A stretch of 64,000 bases of DNA from Apostichopus japonicus. Its lineage: Eukaryota > Echinodermata > Holothuroidea > Aspidochirotida > Stichopodidae. The stretch's first letter is position 1. Every line of letters starts with the position of its first letter. A program made the translations under genes and the position numbers. The stretch covers positions 26,212,489 through 26,276,488 of the forward strand of contig NC_092572.1 of the NCBI RefSeq assembly GCF_037975245.1, in the 5' to 3' direction. Of this stretch, positions 1-64,000 are shown one piece after another. The notes under the pieces are model-generated. The model was not told the origin of the DNA, ran no database searches, and saw only the letters and a program-made list of their open reading frames with translations.

Positions 1-1157
<1,157 letters not shown>

Positions 1158-1423
1158 GAATAAATAACATACCTTACGCAAGAAAAACACACTATCTGCT
1201 CTTGGGAGTAAATCTTGTTACAAACGTTGAAAAGGGCTTGCGGAGAGACCTACCTCAAGTCAATAACATTTCCTTCAAGATCCCTTCATCTCCTCCACTC
1301 ACTCAGTACAACGATACGAATCTCTCCGCCTACTGTATTTTTGACGATCCTTTGACATGGCCACGAAACTGTTCAATCAATCAATGTTCATGCACCCAAG
1401 TCATCGAAGCCGATTTAAATGAG
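1158..1423 (+). CDS. Multicopper oxidase exon A
   Basis: The acceptor is ATCATAG ending at 1157, the donor GAG|GTAAGC after 1423. It enters two bases into a codon and leaves in phase 0. It encodes the linker and start of cupredoxin domain 3, including NNISFKIPSSPPL and a Cys-rich stretch (NCSINQCSC) typical of animal laccases. Confidence 0.88.
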
Positions 1424-4400
1424 GTAAGCAATTAATACCTTTATTTCTGTGACTTTACAAAGGGCTTGTACGGTTGAACTAAGTTATCGTTTTTAATAAT
1501 GCAGGAAACTTTAAAGTGAAATATGCCCATAACTATTGTCATTGTGTGCCTAGATGGTTAACTGTCAGTTCTGGTCATCATGACAGGCAGGTGCGTGGAA
1601 CATGCTCATGGAAAGGGAACCGAGTTATATACCCTGACACAACAGTCAAATGTAGACGTACACAGCATAACTCTTCACTTCATGGCAAAAATCGAACGAA
1701 TCCATTCTCGGCCTTTTTGGTTAAATCGTTTGTAGTATATCTTCCCTTTCAAACGGAATCGTGATACGCATCTAAAGATGATATCACAGGCTCAATACAT
1801 GGGTATCAGTAGATTGGTCGATTGGAATTCGTTCTCAGGTTCTTTTTCGCGTTAGTTTCTGCTTAAGAACGTTAGTACAATTCGATTTTCAGCAGCAGAA
1901 AATATATGAATAAGACGTTCTAATTGTGTTTGCTTTATTTCAGGTCGTGGAACTATTTTTTTATGCACCAAGGAATGGTACTATGTCATGTCATCCAATG
2001 CACTTACATGGATTTACTTCTAGCGTTGTAGGAATGGGAAGATTGGATCAGAACCACAGTATGAGCATCGAGGACATACGGAATCTAGATCAAGCAGGTC
2101 ACTTTCCTCGTCGAAAAACTGACAAACCAGTTAGAAAGGATACATTTTGCGTATCTCATCGCTCTTACATGATCATTCAGTTCAGGGCCGACAATCCTGG
2201 TTGGTGGTTTCTTCATTGTCACCTGGATTTTCACGCACTGGCAAGTACTATTTAAAGGTTGAATTGAGTCAAAAATTGGTAAAACTGTGAACCAATGTGT
2301 GATATTAAGTATATCAAAATGCAAATGCCAGTTGTTTTTGCCATCTTCTGGTACGGATTGTATCCATGTCCGCTTAGAATGAATAAATAAATAAATACTT
2401 AATTTCGTAACTTAAGTTGAATCAGAGACTTAACATTGAATTATTTAGTTCACAAAAAAAGTGTTTAAATGGAATATGTACCTTATACTCTGAAAATGAA
2501 CGTTGGTGTTCTTCCAACCAATGTCCCATATTTAGTTCGTTGGGGAGCTAACAGTTATTTTATTTTGGCCCAAGCTAGATTTCTGTAAACAGTACCTTTA
2601 AAAAAAATAGAAGTTGCATGTGCAAAGGGGTTCCTGAGAGTGTGTACCCTGTTAAAGTCCAATAGGTACCACTGCTCGAGACCAGTTTACACATATATTA
2701 TGTTATTGCGTTGTTTTCAGGGGTACATACTCATGACTTTGCAATGTACGTATTAATTTTTCTTGATTCTCTCATATTATAAGACATTTTACATCAAAAG
2801 CGTTTATGAAATGGACCTGATCGGTCAGACACTGCTAGATTGGTCACGACCAGACTAAATTCGGATGTCTTTAACTTGGAACTCATGGACAGTTATACAG
2901 TGTGCGTGTGTTAAAGACTACGACTGATTGGAATTTTACTAATGTTATTAATGTCAATGTCAATCGGGAGTGTGCGGTCACCGTGCCCAGAAAACACAAA
3001 ACTTTATCATAACATTTTTAAAAGAGCCTCTCAAATAAGTTTTTATAACGTTGAATGTGGTGTTATAAAAACGTCGGCATAACGTTTTTATGAGATATTA
3101 ATGTTAAATTAATGTTATATGAATGTTTTAACGAAACAATGTTTTGAAAAAATAGCCTGAAAACGTTTTCGTGAAATATTTATTACACCACAAATAACGT
3201 TATCAAAACAAAAGACGAAACGTTTTAAAAACGTTTTCGTGTTTGCTGGGTGGTTCTCAACTAAGTACGCGGGACTAATTTTACATGTAGCGTATAGCAC
3301 AGACTTTGTGTATGCGCATATCAGTCGTTCAGTGTGAAGGGGTGAGTGGTAAAAGCATTGGTTGACTATCAGTTGACTATCAAAAACCATGTCACAACGG
3401 ACCAACGGGTGAATTAAGTCGGGTCGTTACAATCAGGCCGCGCAATTCCCAGCTTAATGCAAGCCGAATCAATACTTGAACGTGGAAAACTTTGTTTCTT
3501 CGGGATTCATCTCGGTCAAATGGCTTTAACGAGCCTTTGGGGTCGTAAACTATATATATGGTATATCATGCCATATCAGTTCAGTAAGGTTGCGTGCAGC
3601 CGGCCTTATCTGTATTTAATGGATGGAATTAACTGATTTAAGAACCCTACAACTCTTGTTTATTTACCTTGACGTTTTGTCACTTTAGCTTTTTGTTCGC
3701 TGGAATAGAAAAATCTATTGATGTGACACTATGTTATGATAGGTGAACTTGACTGTTTCATTCTAGCAAAGATCACTGGGGATAGGGACAAGCCGTCGAA
3801 AAATCAAAGAAGTAGAACCATATAAAGAAATATGTAAACATTACACCGCTTCCGCTGCTTCACCAACTGGACCCCCCACGGGAGCATTTAATTACACTCC
3901 ATTGAAATTGAATTCCTATGTAAAATGATTCCAACGCGTATGCGTAGTACGGCCGTTATTTTAAAACTGTATTGTTTCTTTACATTGGTATCATATAAAA
4001 AACGTTGCTCAGCGTGTCACTGCAGTCGATTTCTTATAAGCTAATTGTTTCCAAAATGGATCCAATGAAAGCACTCTTGAGAAACGATCTTGTCAGTTTG
4101 TCAGGTTTTAAGTGACTTCATTCCAGCGAACTACCGGTTCCATCTAATATCAATCGAATAAACGGCCACATAGGGTCAGGAACTAAACTTAAGTCTTTAG
4201 AACGACACCACTCATCTCCGCGTGGCGCTGTGCAGCTCGGTGACCAGGACCGAAAAATACATTCATTCACTGAAGTCGGCCTAATAACAAACTATTTTGA
4301 AAATGCTCTCCCGATAGCCACCAAAATAAGAATTCAAAAGAAATCCTGGTCTCTATAGAGAAGCCAGACAGTCCTTTGTCCGGGCGTCTATATGTGCCAA

Positions 4401-4927
4401 AAATAAGAAATGAACGGCCACCCAAATCCACACCATGGTTGAGTTTTGAGGATCTTGTACTTTCCTTCTGGGTCCATTTAAACTGCAGCAATACTCTTTG
4501 CAATGGCACTCCCCAACCCCAGATATCTGGAAAAAAAGAGGCGACCGTTCACCGGTTAATATTTTCATTGTTAACCGTTAACCGCTTCATCGTTTATGCC
4601 GAAACTGGTTATTTGAGAAACGGCCGAGGTTTGCTTACCCGATCAGGGTTTGATTCTCTGTGGAAGCACATGACCGGGAATGATTCTACAGAACATTACA
4701 GGTGTTATCTATAAAAATGTGGGGAAACTATACAAAAGCTGTTGTGTAATCGGTTCAATTCCTGTTTTCTATCCGTCACCTGGCATAACTAACGAACGGA
4801 ATATTTTCTCTTTTCTTCACTACAGCTTGGCATGGCACTTGTAATACATGTTGGAGAAGATAAGCATCTTAAAGACTTGATCCCAAGAGATTTTCCTAGG
4901 TGCAACAACTTCACTCCACCCCTTTAG
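1158..4927 (+). CDS. Multicopper oxidase (laccase-like), C-terminal part of gene, three exons
   Basis: Exons 1158-1423, 1944-2240 and 4826-4927 join in frame to about 221 residues ending in a stop. This is the third cupredoxin domain of a laccase/ascorbate-oxidase type enzyme, which oxidises substrates at a type 1 copper and reduces oxygen to water at a trinuclear centre. The copper-ligand motifs HPMHLHGF (exon 2) and HCHLDFH (exon 2) are both intact. The residue five after the last His is Met, the axial type 1 ligand position, contributed by exon 3 (ALLGMALVIHVG). The segment before the first motif (LPQVNNISFKIPSSPPL) matches the layout of animal laccases. The N-terminal cupredoxin domains and the first two copper motifs must lie left of the window. 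A likely poly(A) signal is at 5047-5052. The gene is convergent with the large minus-strand gene. The family call is secure; the substrate cannot be told. Confidence 0.92.
1944..2240 (+). CDS. Multicopper oxidase exon B, copper-binding core
   Basis: The acceptor TTTATTTCAG ends at 1943. The exon is exactly 99 codons, phase 0-0. It holds VVELFFYAPRNG, the HPMHLHG motif, RADNPGWWFLHCHLDFH (type 1 Cys and type 3 His ligands), and ends at HAL. Its donor is CTG|GCAAGT, a GC donor; the next in-frame exon confirms it. Confidence 0.92.
2241..4825. other. 2.6-kb GC-AG intron of the oxidase gene
   Basis: It starts GCAAGT and ends TTTTCTTCACTACAG. It contains a TIR element at 2986-3250 and otherwise unique sequence. 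Short open stretches near 4.3-4.7 kb on both strands lack any recognisable domain and are not called. Confidence 0.75.
2986..3250. mobile_element. Non-autonomous inverted-repeat element (MITE-like)
   Basis: The left end CCCAGAAAACACAAAAC and the right end GTTTTCGTGTTTGCTGGG are imperfect inverted repeats. The interior is made of repeated ATAACGTTTTTATGA-like motifs on both strands and has no coding capacity. The length is about 265 bp. The superfamily is not certain, and no clear target duplication was found. Confidence 0.6.
4826..4927 (+). CDS. Multicopper oxidase terminal exon
   Basis: The acceptor is TTCACTACAG. The exon is 34 codons in phase 0, beginning LGMALVIHVGED and ending NNFTPPL before TAG at 4925-4927. 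The Met of LGM falls five residues after the last histidine of exon B, as expected for the type 1 copper axial position, which confirms the splice across the GC donor. Confidence 0.88.
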   Translation, partial: LGMALVIHVGEDKHLKDLIPRDFPRCNNFTPPL

Positions 4928-5046
4928 CCGGTTAAGGAGTACATTTCACCACTTTGGTGATATATAACTATTAACAAAGTGTATTATTTTCTTCTTTTCA
5001 TTATTTTTATAACAATGGGTAACATTATACCAAACTGTAATTGGAT

Positions 5047-5052
5047 AATAAA
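5047..5052 (+). promoter_or_regulatory. Probable poly(A) signal of the oxidase gene
   Basis: AATAAA lies 120 bases after the oxidase stop codon. A second candidate (AAATAAAAA) lies near 5226. Confidence 0.5.
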
Positions 5053-6149
5053 AGCTGTGTTTGGATTGTTTTGGTACTATTACTTGCTTCAATATGAAAT
5101 TTACTGAAGTTTAACAAAGTATTGTTCACTTAGCCTAATGACTTTGTACATATATATTTTGTTTTACAAACCACTACTTCGGTTTGGTATTTCCCAAATT
5201 TCAGATTGTAAAGATTAAGGAATTATAAATAAAAACATGATATCCTTTCGTGTGCCCTGATACATCTTTGTTGATATGTTTAACATAGTAATAAAAAAAC
5301 ATAAAGAAATGGTTACATTTTATTCTAAACTTTACATTGCCAATCGTTCTCAATGTATTTGATCTAAGCAAATCAGATCCAGGAACAATATATCATGCAA
5401 TGACTTTCAATATGATTTTTTATGTGAAAGTTCAGAAAACGATGTTTCGTTCCACAGGCAAATTTGTAGATTGCTAGTTTTCTACTGGTTACATTCGACC
5501 TGGTGACTGACACATTAATGTGATATGTATATCATGAGAAAGTGACACAGCAAAGCCCATGTGTCAAAAGAAATAATGACAACGATGTCGAGATGTTTTA
5601 CATTACAGTGGACAATACTTCTTCATTAAAACTACGTATGGAAATAACGTTGAATAATTCGTAAGCTCAGCAATGAGTACAGAAACTTAAATTGAACATT
5701 GTGTTAACCAGAGACACACATGATTTAACAGTTAAAACTGCTAGAAATTACCATTTGCACATTTGTTTTACTGAGATTTTTATTATATACTATCTGAAGA
5801 ATAGGTAGAATTGCGGTAAATTTCATGTTAATCTTCGTATTTCTCGTAAAAACGGCAGTCGGATGTAAACCACTTCTTGACGGTCAACTATCCGGGCAAA
5901 TAGGTAAGCTAATTATCGTTTGTCAAATTTGTAGCAGAGCCTTTTCAGCATTTAGCACAACCCTTCCAAAATGTGAATAATCGAGAATGTATTGTATTAA
6001 CATGATGATGGGTATTATAAGCCCTCTTCGCGTTCCCATGGAAATTCTCAGAATGAGCCAGACGTTTCTATATTATTAGTATAAGTATTGCATTAGTATT
6101 AGTATTACAGTGTAAAGTTACATCGCCTTAAACACTATCCATATTCGGG
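5053..6149. other. Mostly featureless intergenic sequence
   Basis: AT-rich unique sequence after the oxidase poly(A) signal. The only possible signal is a short signal-peptide-like exon at 5825-5903. Confidence 0.5.
5825..5903 (+). CDS. Possible isolated signal-peptide exon (low confidence)
   Basis: ATG at 5825 opens MLIFVFLVKTAVGCKPLLDG, a hydrophobic stretch followed by a plausible signal cleavage region. The reading ends at a good donor, ATAG|GTAAGC, in phase 1. A signal peptide on its own exon followed by a phase-1 intron is common for secreted mosaic proteins. No matching downstream plus-strand exon was found before the satellite and the convergent gene, so this may be chance. Confidence 0.22.
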
Positions 6150-6297
6150 CCTGCCGGAGAGGTGGAGATCAAGAAAATGTTGATGAAATCTGCTCCGAAG
6201 TCGTGTGAACTCGATCCTGTACCTACATCGCTAAACAGTGCATAGATGTCTTTGTTCCATTTGTCACCAATATTGTCAATTTGTCTCTATCATCCGG
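6150..6297 (+). pseudogene. Fragment of LINE reverse transcriptase, frameshifted
   Basis: The translation EIKKMLMKSAPKSCELDPVP, then after a one-base frameshift QCIDVFVPFVTNIVNLSLSS, follows residues about 361-406 of the LINE protein encoded at 22896-25529 (QIRDVIMKSS, SLDPLP, VLPCITRIVNQSL). Only this piece survives. Its 3' end (TCATCCGGA) runs directly into the first unit of the 44-bp satellite. Confidence 0.8.
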
Positions 6298-8955
6298 ACT
6301 TGGCAGGGTTTGCATATCACTAAACACTTCACACAACAGACTTGGCAGGGTCTGCATATCACTAAACGGTATTCACACAACTGACTTGGCAGGGTCTGCA
6401 TATCACTAAACGGTATTCACACAACTGACTTGGTAGGGTCTGCATATCACTAAACGCTATTCACACAACTGACTTGGCAGGGTCTGCATATCACTAAAGG
6501 CTATTCACAAAACTGCCTTGGCAGGGTTTGCAGATCACTAAACACTTCACACAACTGATTTGGTAGGGTCTGCATATCACTTAACGCTATTCACACAACA
6601 GACTTTGCAGGGTCTGCATATCCCTTAACGCTATTCACACAACGGACTTGGCAGGATCTGCATATCACTAAACGGTATTCACACAACTGACTTGGTAGGG
6701 TCTGCATATCACTAAACGCCATTCACACAACATACTTGGCAGGGTTTGCATATCACCAATCGCTACTAAAGGCATTGAAGACTCGCCCCAAACCGCGTGC
6801 GGCCATCTGAAAATAAGTTAACTTTCCGTTACTTGCGAGTGACGTTTTGTCACATACTTGGAAAGGTTTTAATATCACTAAACCTAATTCATACAACGGC
6901 CATGGCGGGTTCTGCATACCACTTAACGCTATGCACACAACGGACTTGGCATGGTCTTCATATCAATAAACGGTATTCACACCATCAACTTGGCAGGGTG
7001 TGCGTATCACTAAACGCTATTCATATAACTGCCATGGCGGGTTCTGCATATCACTAAACGCTATTCAGTGCTCACACAACTGACTTGGCTGGGTCTGCAT
7101 ATCACTAAACGCTATTCAGTGTTCACACAACGGACTTGGCAGGGTCTGCATATCACTAAACGCTATTCACACAACGGACTTGGCAGGGTTTGCATATCAC
7201 TAAACACTTCACACAACAGACTTGGCAGGGTCTGCATATCACTAAACGGTATTCACACAACTGACTTGGCAGGGTCTGCATATCACTAAACGGTATTCAC
7301 ACAACTGACTTGGTAGGGTCTGCATATCACTAAACGCTATTCACACAACTGACTTGGCAGGGTCTGCATATCACTAAAGGCTATTCACAAAACTGCCTTG
7401 GCAGGGTTTGCAGATCACTAAACACTTCACACAACTGATTTGGTAGGGTCTGCATATCACTTAACGCTATTCACACAACAGACTTTGCAGGGTCTGCATA
7501 TCCCTTAACGCTATTCACACAACGGACTTGGCAGGGTCTGCATATCACTAAACGCTATTCACACAACTGACTTGGCAGGGTTTGCATATAACTAAACAAG
7601 TCTTCAAACAACTGACTTGGCAGGGTTTGCATATCACTATACGCTATTCACACAACAGACGTGGTAGGGTCTGCATATCGCTAAACGCTATTCACACAAC
7701 TGACTTGGCAGGGTTTGCATATCACTAAACACTTCACACAACTGACTTGGCAGGGTTTGCATATCACTAAACGGTATTCACACAACTGACTTGGTAGGGT
7801 CTGCATATCACTAAACGGTATTCACACAACTGACTTGGTAGGGTCTGCATATCACTAAACGCTATTCACACAACTGACTTGGCAGGGTCTTCATATAACT
7901 AAAGGCTATTCACAAAACTGCCTTGGCAGGGTTTGCAGATCACTAAACACTTCACACAACTGATTTGGTAGGGTCTGCATATCACTTAACGCTATTCACA
8001 CAACAGACTTTGCAGGGTCTGCATATCCCTTAACGCTATTCACACAACGGACTTGACAGGATCTGCATATCACTAAACGGATTCACACAACTGACTTGGC
8101 AGGGTTTGCATATAACTAAACAAGTCTTCAAACAACTGACTTGGCAGGGTTTGCATATCACTATACGCTATTCACACAACAGACGTGGTAGGGTCTGCAT
8201 ATCGCTAAACGCTATTCACACAACTGACTTGGCAGGGTTTGCATATCACTAAACACTTCACACAACTGACTTGGCAGGGTTTGCATATCACTAAAAGCTA
8301 TTCACACAACAGACTTTGCAGGATCTGCATATCCCTCAACGCTATTCACACAACGGACTTGACAGGGTCTGCATATCACTAATAGCTATTCACACAACTG
8401 ACTTGGCAGGGTTTGCATTTCACTAAACACTTCACACAACTGACTTGGCAGGGTTTGCATATCACTAAACGCTATTCACACAACGGACTTGGTAGGGTCT
8501 GCATCACTAAACAGTAATCACACAACTGACTTGGCAGGGTTTGCATATCACTATAAAACCCTATTCACACAACGGACTTGGTAGGGTCTGCATATCACTA
8601 AACAGTAATCACACAACTGACTTGGCAGGGTCTGCATATCCCTAAACGCTATTCACACAACTGACTGGCAGGGTTTACATATCACTAACTCTATTCACAC
8701 AACGGACTTGGCAGGGTTTGTATATCACTAAACACTATTCACAAGATGGACTTAGCAGGGTCTGCATACATTAAACGCTATTCACACAACTGACTTGGTA
8801 GGGTCTGCATATCACTAAACGTTATTCACACAACGGACTTGGTAGGGTCTGCATATCACTAAACGCTATTCACTCAACGGACTTAGCAGGGTCTGCATAT
8901 CACTAAACGCTATTCACACAACGGACTTGGCATGGTCTTCATATCACTATACGCT
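6298..8955. repeat. 44-bp satellite array with higher-order structure
   Basis: About 60 units share the core GACTTGGCAGGGTCTGCATA followed by TCACTAAACGCTATTCACACAA. Most are 44 bp; some are about 41 bp (variant AAACACTTCACACAAC). The segment 6301-6655 recurs almost unchanged at 7181-7535, an offset of 880 bp (20 x 44). A second block recurs at an offset of about 524 bp (7381 onward and 7906 onward). ORFs in the array are incidental. Confidence 0.96.
6766..6880. repeat. Unrelated insert interrupting the 44-bp satellite
   Basis: About 115 bp of non-satellite sequence (core GACTCGCCCCAAACCGCGTG) breaks the array; the repeat resumes with a divergent unit near 6855. The even base composition and abrupt edges suggest a dispersed repeat or small insertion. 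I do not recognise the family. Confidence 0.5.
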
Positions 8956-10624
8956 ATATATAGTGTACAATGAACATATTAACAAACCTTAAATGTATGC
9001 ACATGAAAGGAGAATGCCTTCAGTTGAACATCAACCTTCATGAGAAGTATTAGAAATTTAAAAGAAGAACTTAGAAGAAGTATACTGCTACCAACATTTA
9101 TTCTGCAATAATCCATCATGATAAAGATTTTAGAATACATACAATTAAATTGAACTCAGTCAATGAGGGGTGACCACATAAGCAAGTAGAATAAAAACCC
9201 TCTTTACATTCGAATGCAACACTTCAACCAAGTATGACTTCTGATACAGGCAGCAGGATTGAACAGGTCTTTATTTTGATGTCTTCAAAATACCTGTAGA
9301 GTTTTTAATGTACCTTTTGAGGGTGTATAAATGAGCATTCACTGCCAGAGTGACATGACTGAAAGTTAACTTAACAATAAGAAAGTAGAAACTAGACACA
9401 AGGAAATTCTGGCAGCCAGTCAGGAACTCAGACAAGCGTGGCATGGAAATACAATGAGATGTGCTAAACATTGCAAATGGAAGGGAAGTGCTACATACTT
9501 TAATATCTCTACAAGTACGGACTTGTTTTACTTTGGTCTAATTGAATTCTGACATTGCAACGAGGAGAGTCACTGGGTGGTTAGTAAATCAAAAATTATT
9601 GCCACCTCATGATAGCTTTCATCAACTGAACCAGTTAAATTTGCATAGCAGATAAATCAGAATACACTTAGTAATGATAGAAGGCACCATTCTGCCTTGC
9701 AGCCTAATGGTCATTACCTTGGTCCTATAATTGGGACTAACCTTCTTGGCGGTTACACCGTTTAGTTATACAATTAGCATGTGGAGGAGAATATCTGAAT
9801 AAACAGTAATATTTAAACCCTGCTTCTTTCTAAGCACCAATTAGTTTCATAACAATGAAGTATGATAAGAATTAAGGAAAAAATGATACAATTGTTTAAA
9901 ATTAACTTCTAAGAAAATGGTTTGAAGGTATCCATGAGAAGAAAACCTACAGAAAGTCTGAAATATATCTGCATATTCTGAATACTATTATTACTGAGAA
10001 ATTTGAATATTCATACCTGCACAGCAGATAGTTTGCATACAAATGTTTCCTCTGTAATTTCTTTTGCCCCTGAGAAATAAATTCCAAACTATTCTTGTGC
10101 CATTAGCATAGGTGCTGATAGCAAATTATTCAACTTAATTCAGGAGGCAGCTTAATTTTACCACTAAAACTTATTATTACTTCATAAACCTTGATTTATG
10201 TAAATTCATCTTAACTTGAATCGAACAGAATGTAAACAAATCATAGGTTTAGGTAATCATTTGAGAATGAATTCTAGGTTGCACACACATATTAGGAGTG
10301 AATTTTAGATTTAATAACATTTTAAACATGATTCTAGGAGAAACATTTCATGTCAATGTATCTTAAGGTGAAAACAAGTTGTCATGTGGTGAATAATAGT
10401 TAACGCCGGTGGATGAATTTAGTTTGGATATACAATTAACAACTTTCTAAGAAAAAGTGTGGTAAAGTTTGTAAGACATCGATATTAATATATTTCCCTC
10501 AAAAACATGTTATGCTCCTAACCATTAAAGCTTACAAAAAATAAAGTAAAACCTAAACCAAAGACAAGCAGTAATATACAACCACCACCATTTTTTTTAG
10601 TAGCCTTGTTGACTTTTGCAGGGC
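8956..10624 (-). other. Probable 3' UTR of the large mosaic gene
   Basis: There is no coding signal on either strand. On the minus strand AATAAA occurs at 9270-9275 and 9098-9103, giving a 3' UTR of about 1.35-1.55 kb after the stop at 10625. The sequence is AT-rich and free of obvious repeats, unlike the satellite to its left. Confidence 0.45.
9270..9275 (-). promoter_or_regulatory. Candidate poly(A) signal of the mosaic gene
   Basis: TTTATT on the plus strand is AATAAA on the minus strand, 1.35 kb beyond the stop codon. A second copy is at 9098-9103. Which is used cannot be told from sequence. Confidence 0.35.

Positions 10625-64000
<53,376 letters not shown>

Noticed and set aside
4267-4714. 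Overlapping ORFs on both strands in the oxidase intron
   Set aside because: No recognisable domain, no consistent splice sites, and they lie inside a confirmed intron.
6797-7289. Plus-strand ORFs within the satellite
   Set aside because: By-product of the 44-bp repeat; the two frames are not maintained across the array.
6298-8955. CRISPR-like array
   Set aside because: There are no unique spacers: the repeat is a contiguous satellite in a eukaryotic intergenic region.

Overview
This window looks like nuclear DNA of a marine invertebrate deuterostome, most likely an echinoderm. That placement is an inference. It rests on AT-rich sequence, small exons in large introns, a laccase-type multicopper oxidase, long HYR/EGF mosaic exons, CR1/L2-like LINEs with a GCGCTATATAAATG-type 3' end, hAT and TA-flanked inverted-repeat elements, tRNA-derived SINEs and many satellites. 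Nothing resembles a bacterial operon.

Layout. (1) 1158-4927, plus strand: the last three coding exons of a multicopper oxidase (third cupredoxin domain), including an intron with a GC donor; its 5' part lies left of the window. (2) 5.8-9.0 kb: a possible isolated signal-peptide exon, a scrap of LINE reverse transcriptase, and a 44-bp satellite with 880-bp higher-order structure. (3) 10.6-64.0 kb, minus strand: one very large mosaic gene, convergent with the oxidase, with its 5' end beyond the right edge. I resolve 41 coding exons. In 5'-3' order they are a partial HYR, HYR, nine EGF, two HYR, two EGF, two HYR, one EGF, four HYR, sixteen very short exons each encoding one four-cysteine module of 24-31 residues, a micro-exon, and two tail exons ending in a stop at 10625. 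All modular exons are phase 1-1. Most of the short ones fall below ordinary ORF-length cut-offs and were read by hand from splice sites and cysteine spacing.

The introns carry almost everything else: a nearly complete LINE ORF (22.7-25.5 kb, same sense as the host gene), a decayed LINE (55.6-56.7 kb, opposite sense), a hAT element with an exact 8-bp target duplication (59.4 kb), several fold-back or TIR elements, SINEs built around a tRNA-like promoter and a (TA)n tract, a 22-bp minisatellite at 17.8-20.4 kb that is open on both strands, and other satellites.

The main novelty candidate is the C-terminal array of sixteen four-cysteine modules. Their order and lead sequences indicate about three copies of an ancestral five- to six-exon cassette (long, long, long, long', short, short), followed by a more recent single-exon duplication. 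The product is presumably a large secreted or cell-surface extracellular-matrix or adhesion protein in which HYR and EGF modules precede the small cysteine-rich stalk. Because all modular exons are phase-symmetric, any subset could be skipped without breaking the frame.
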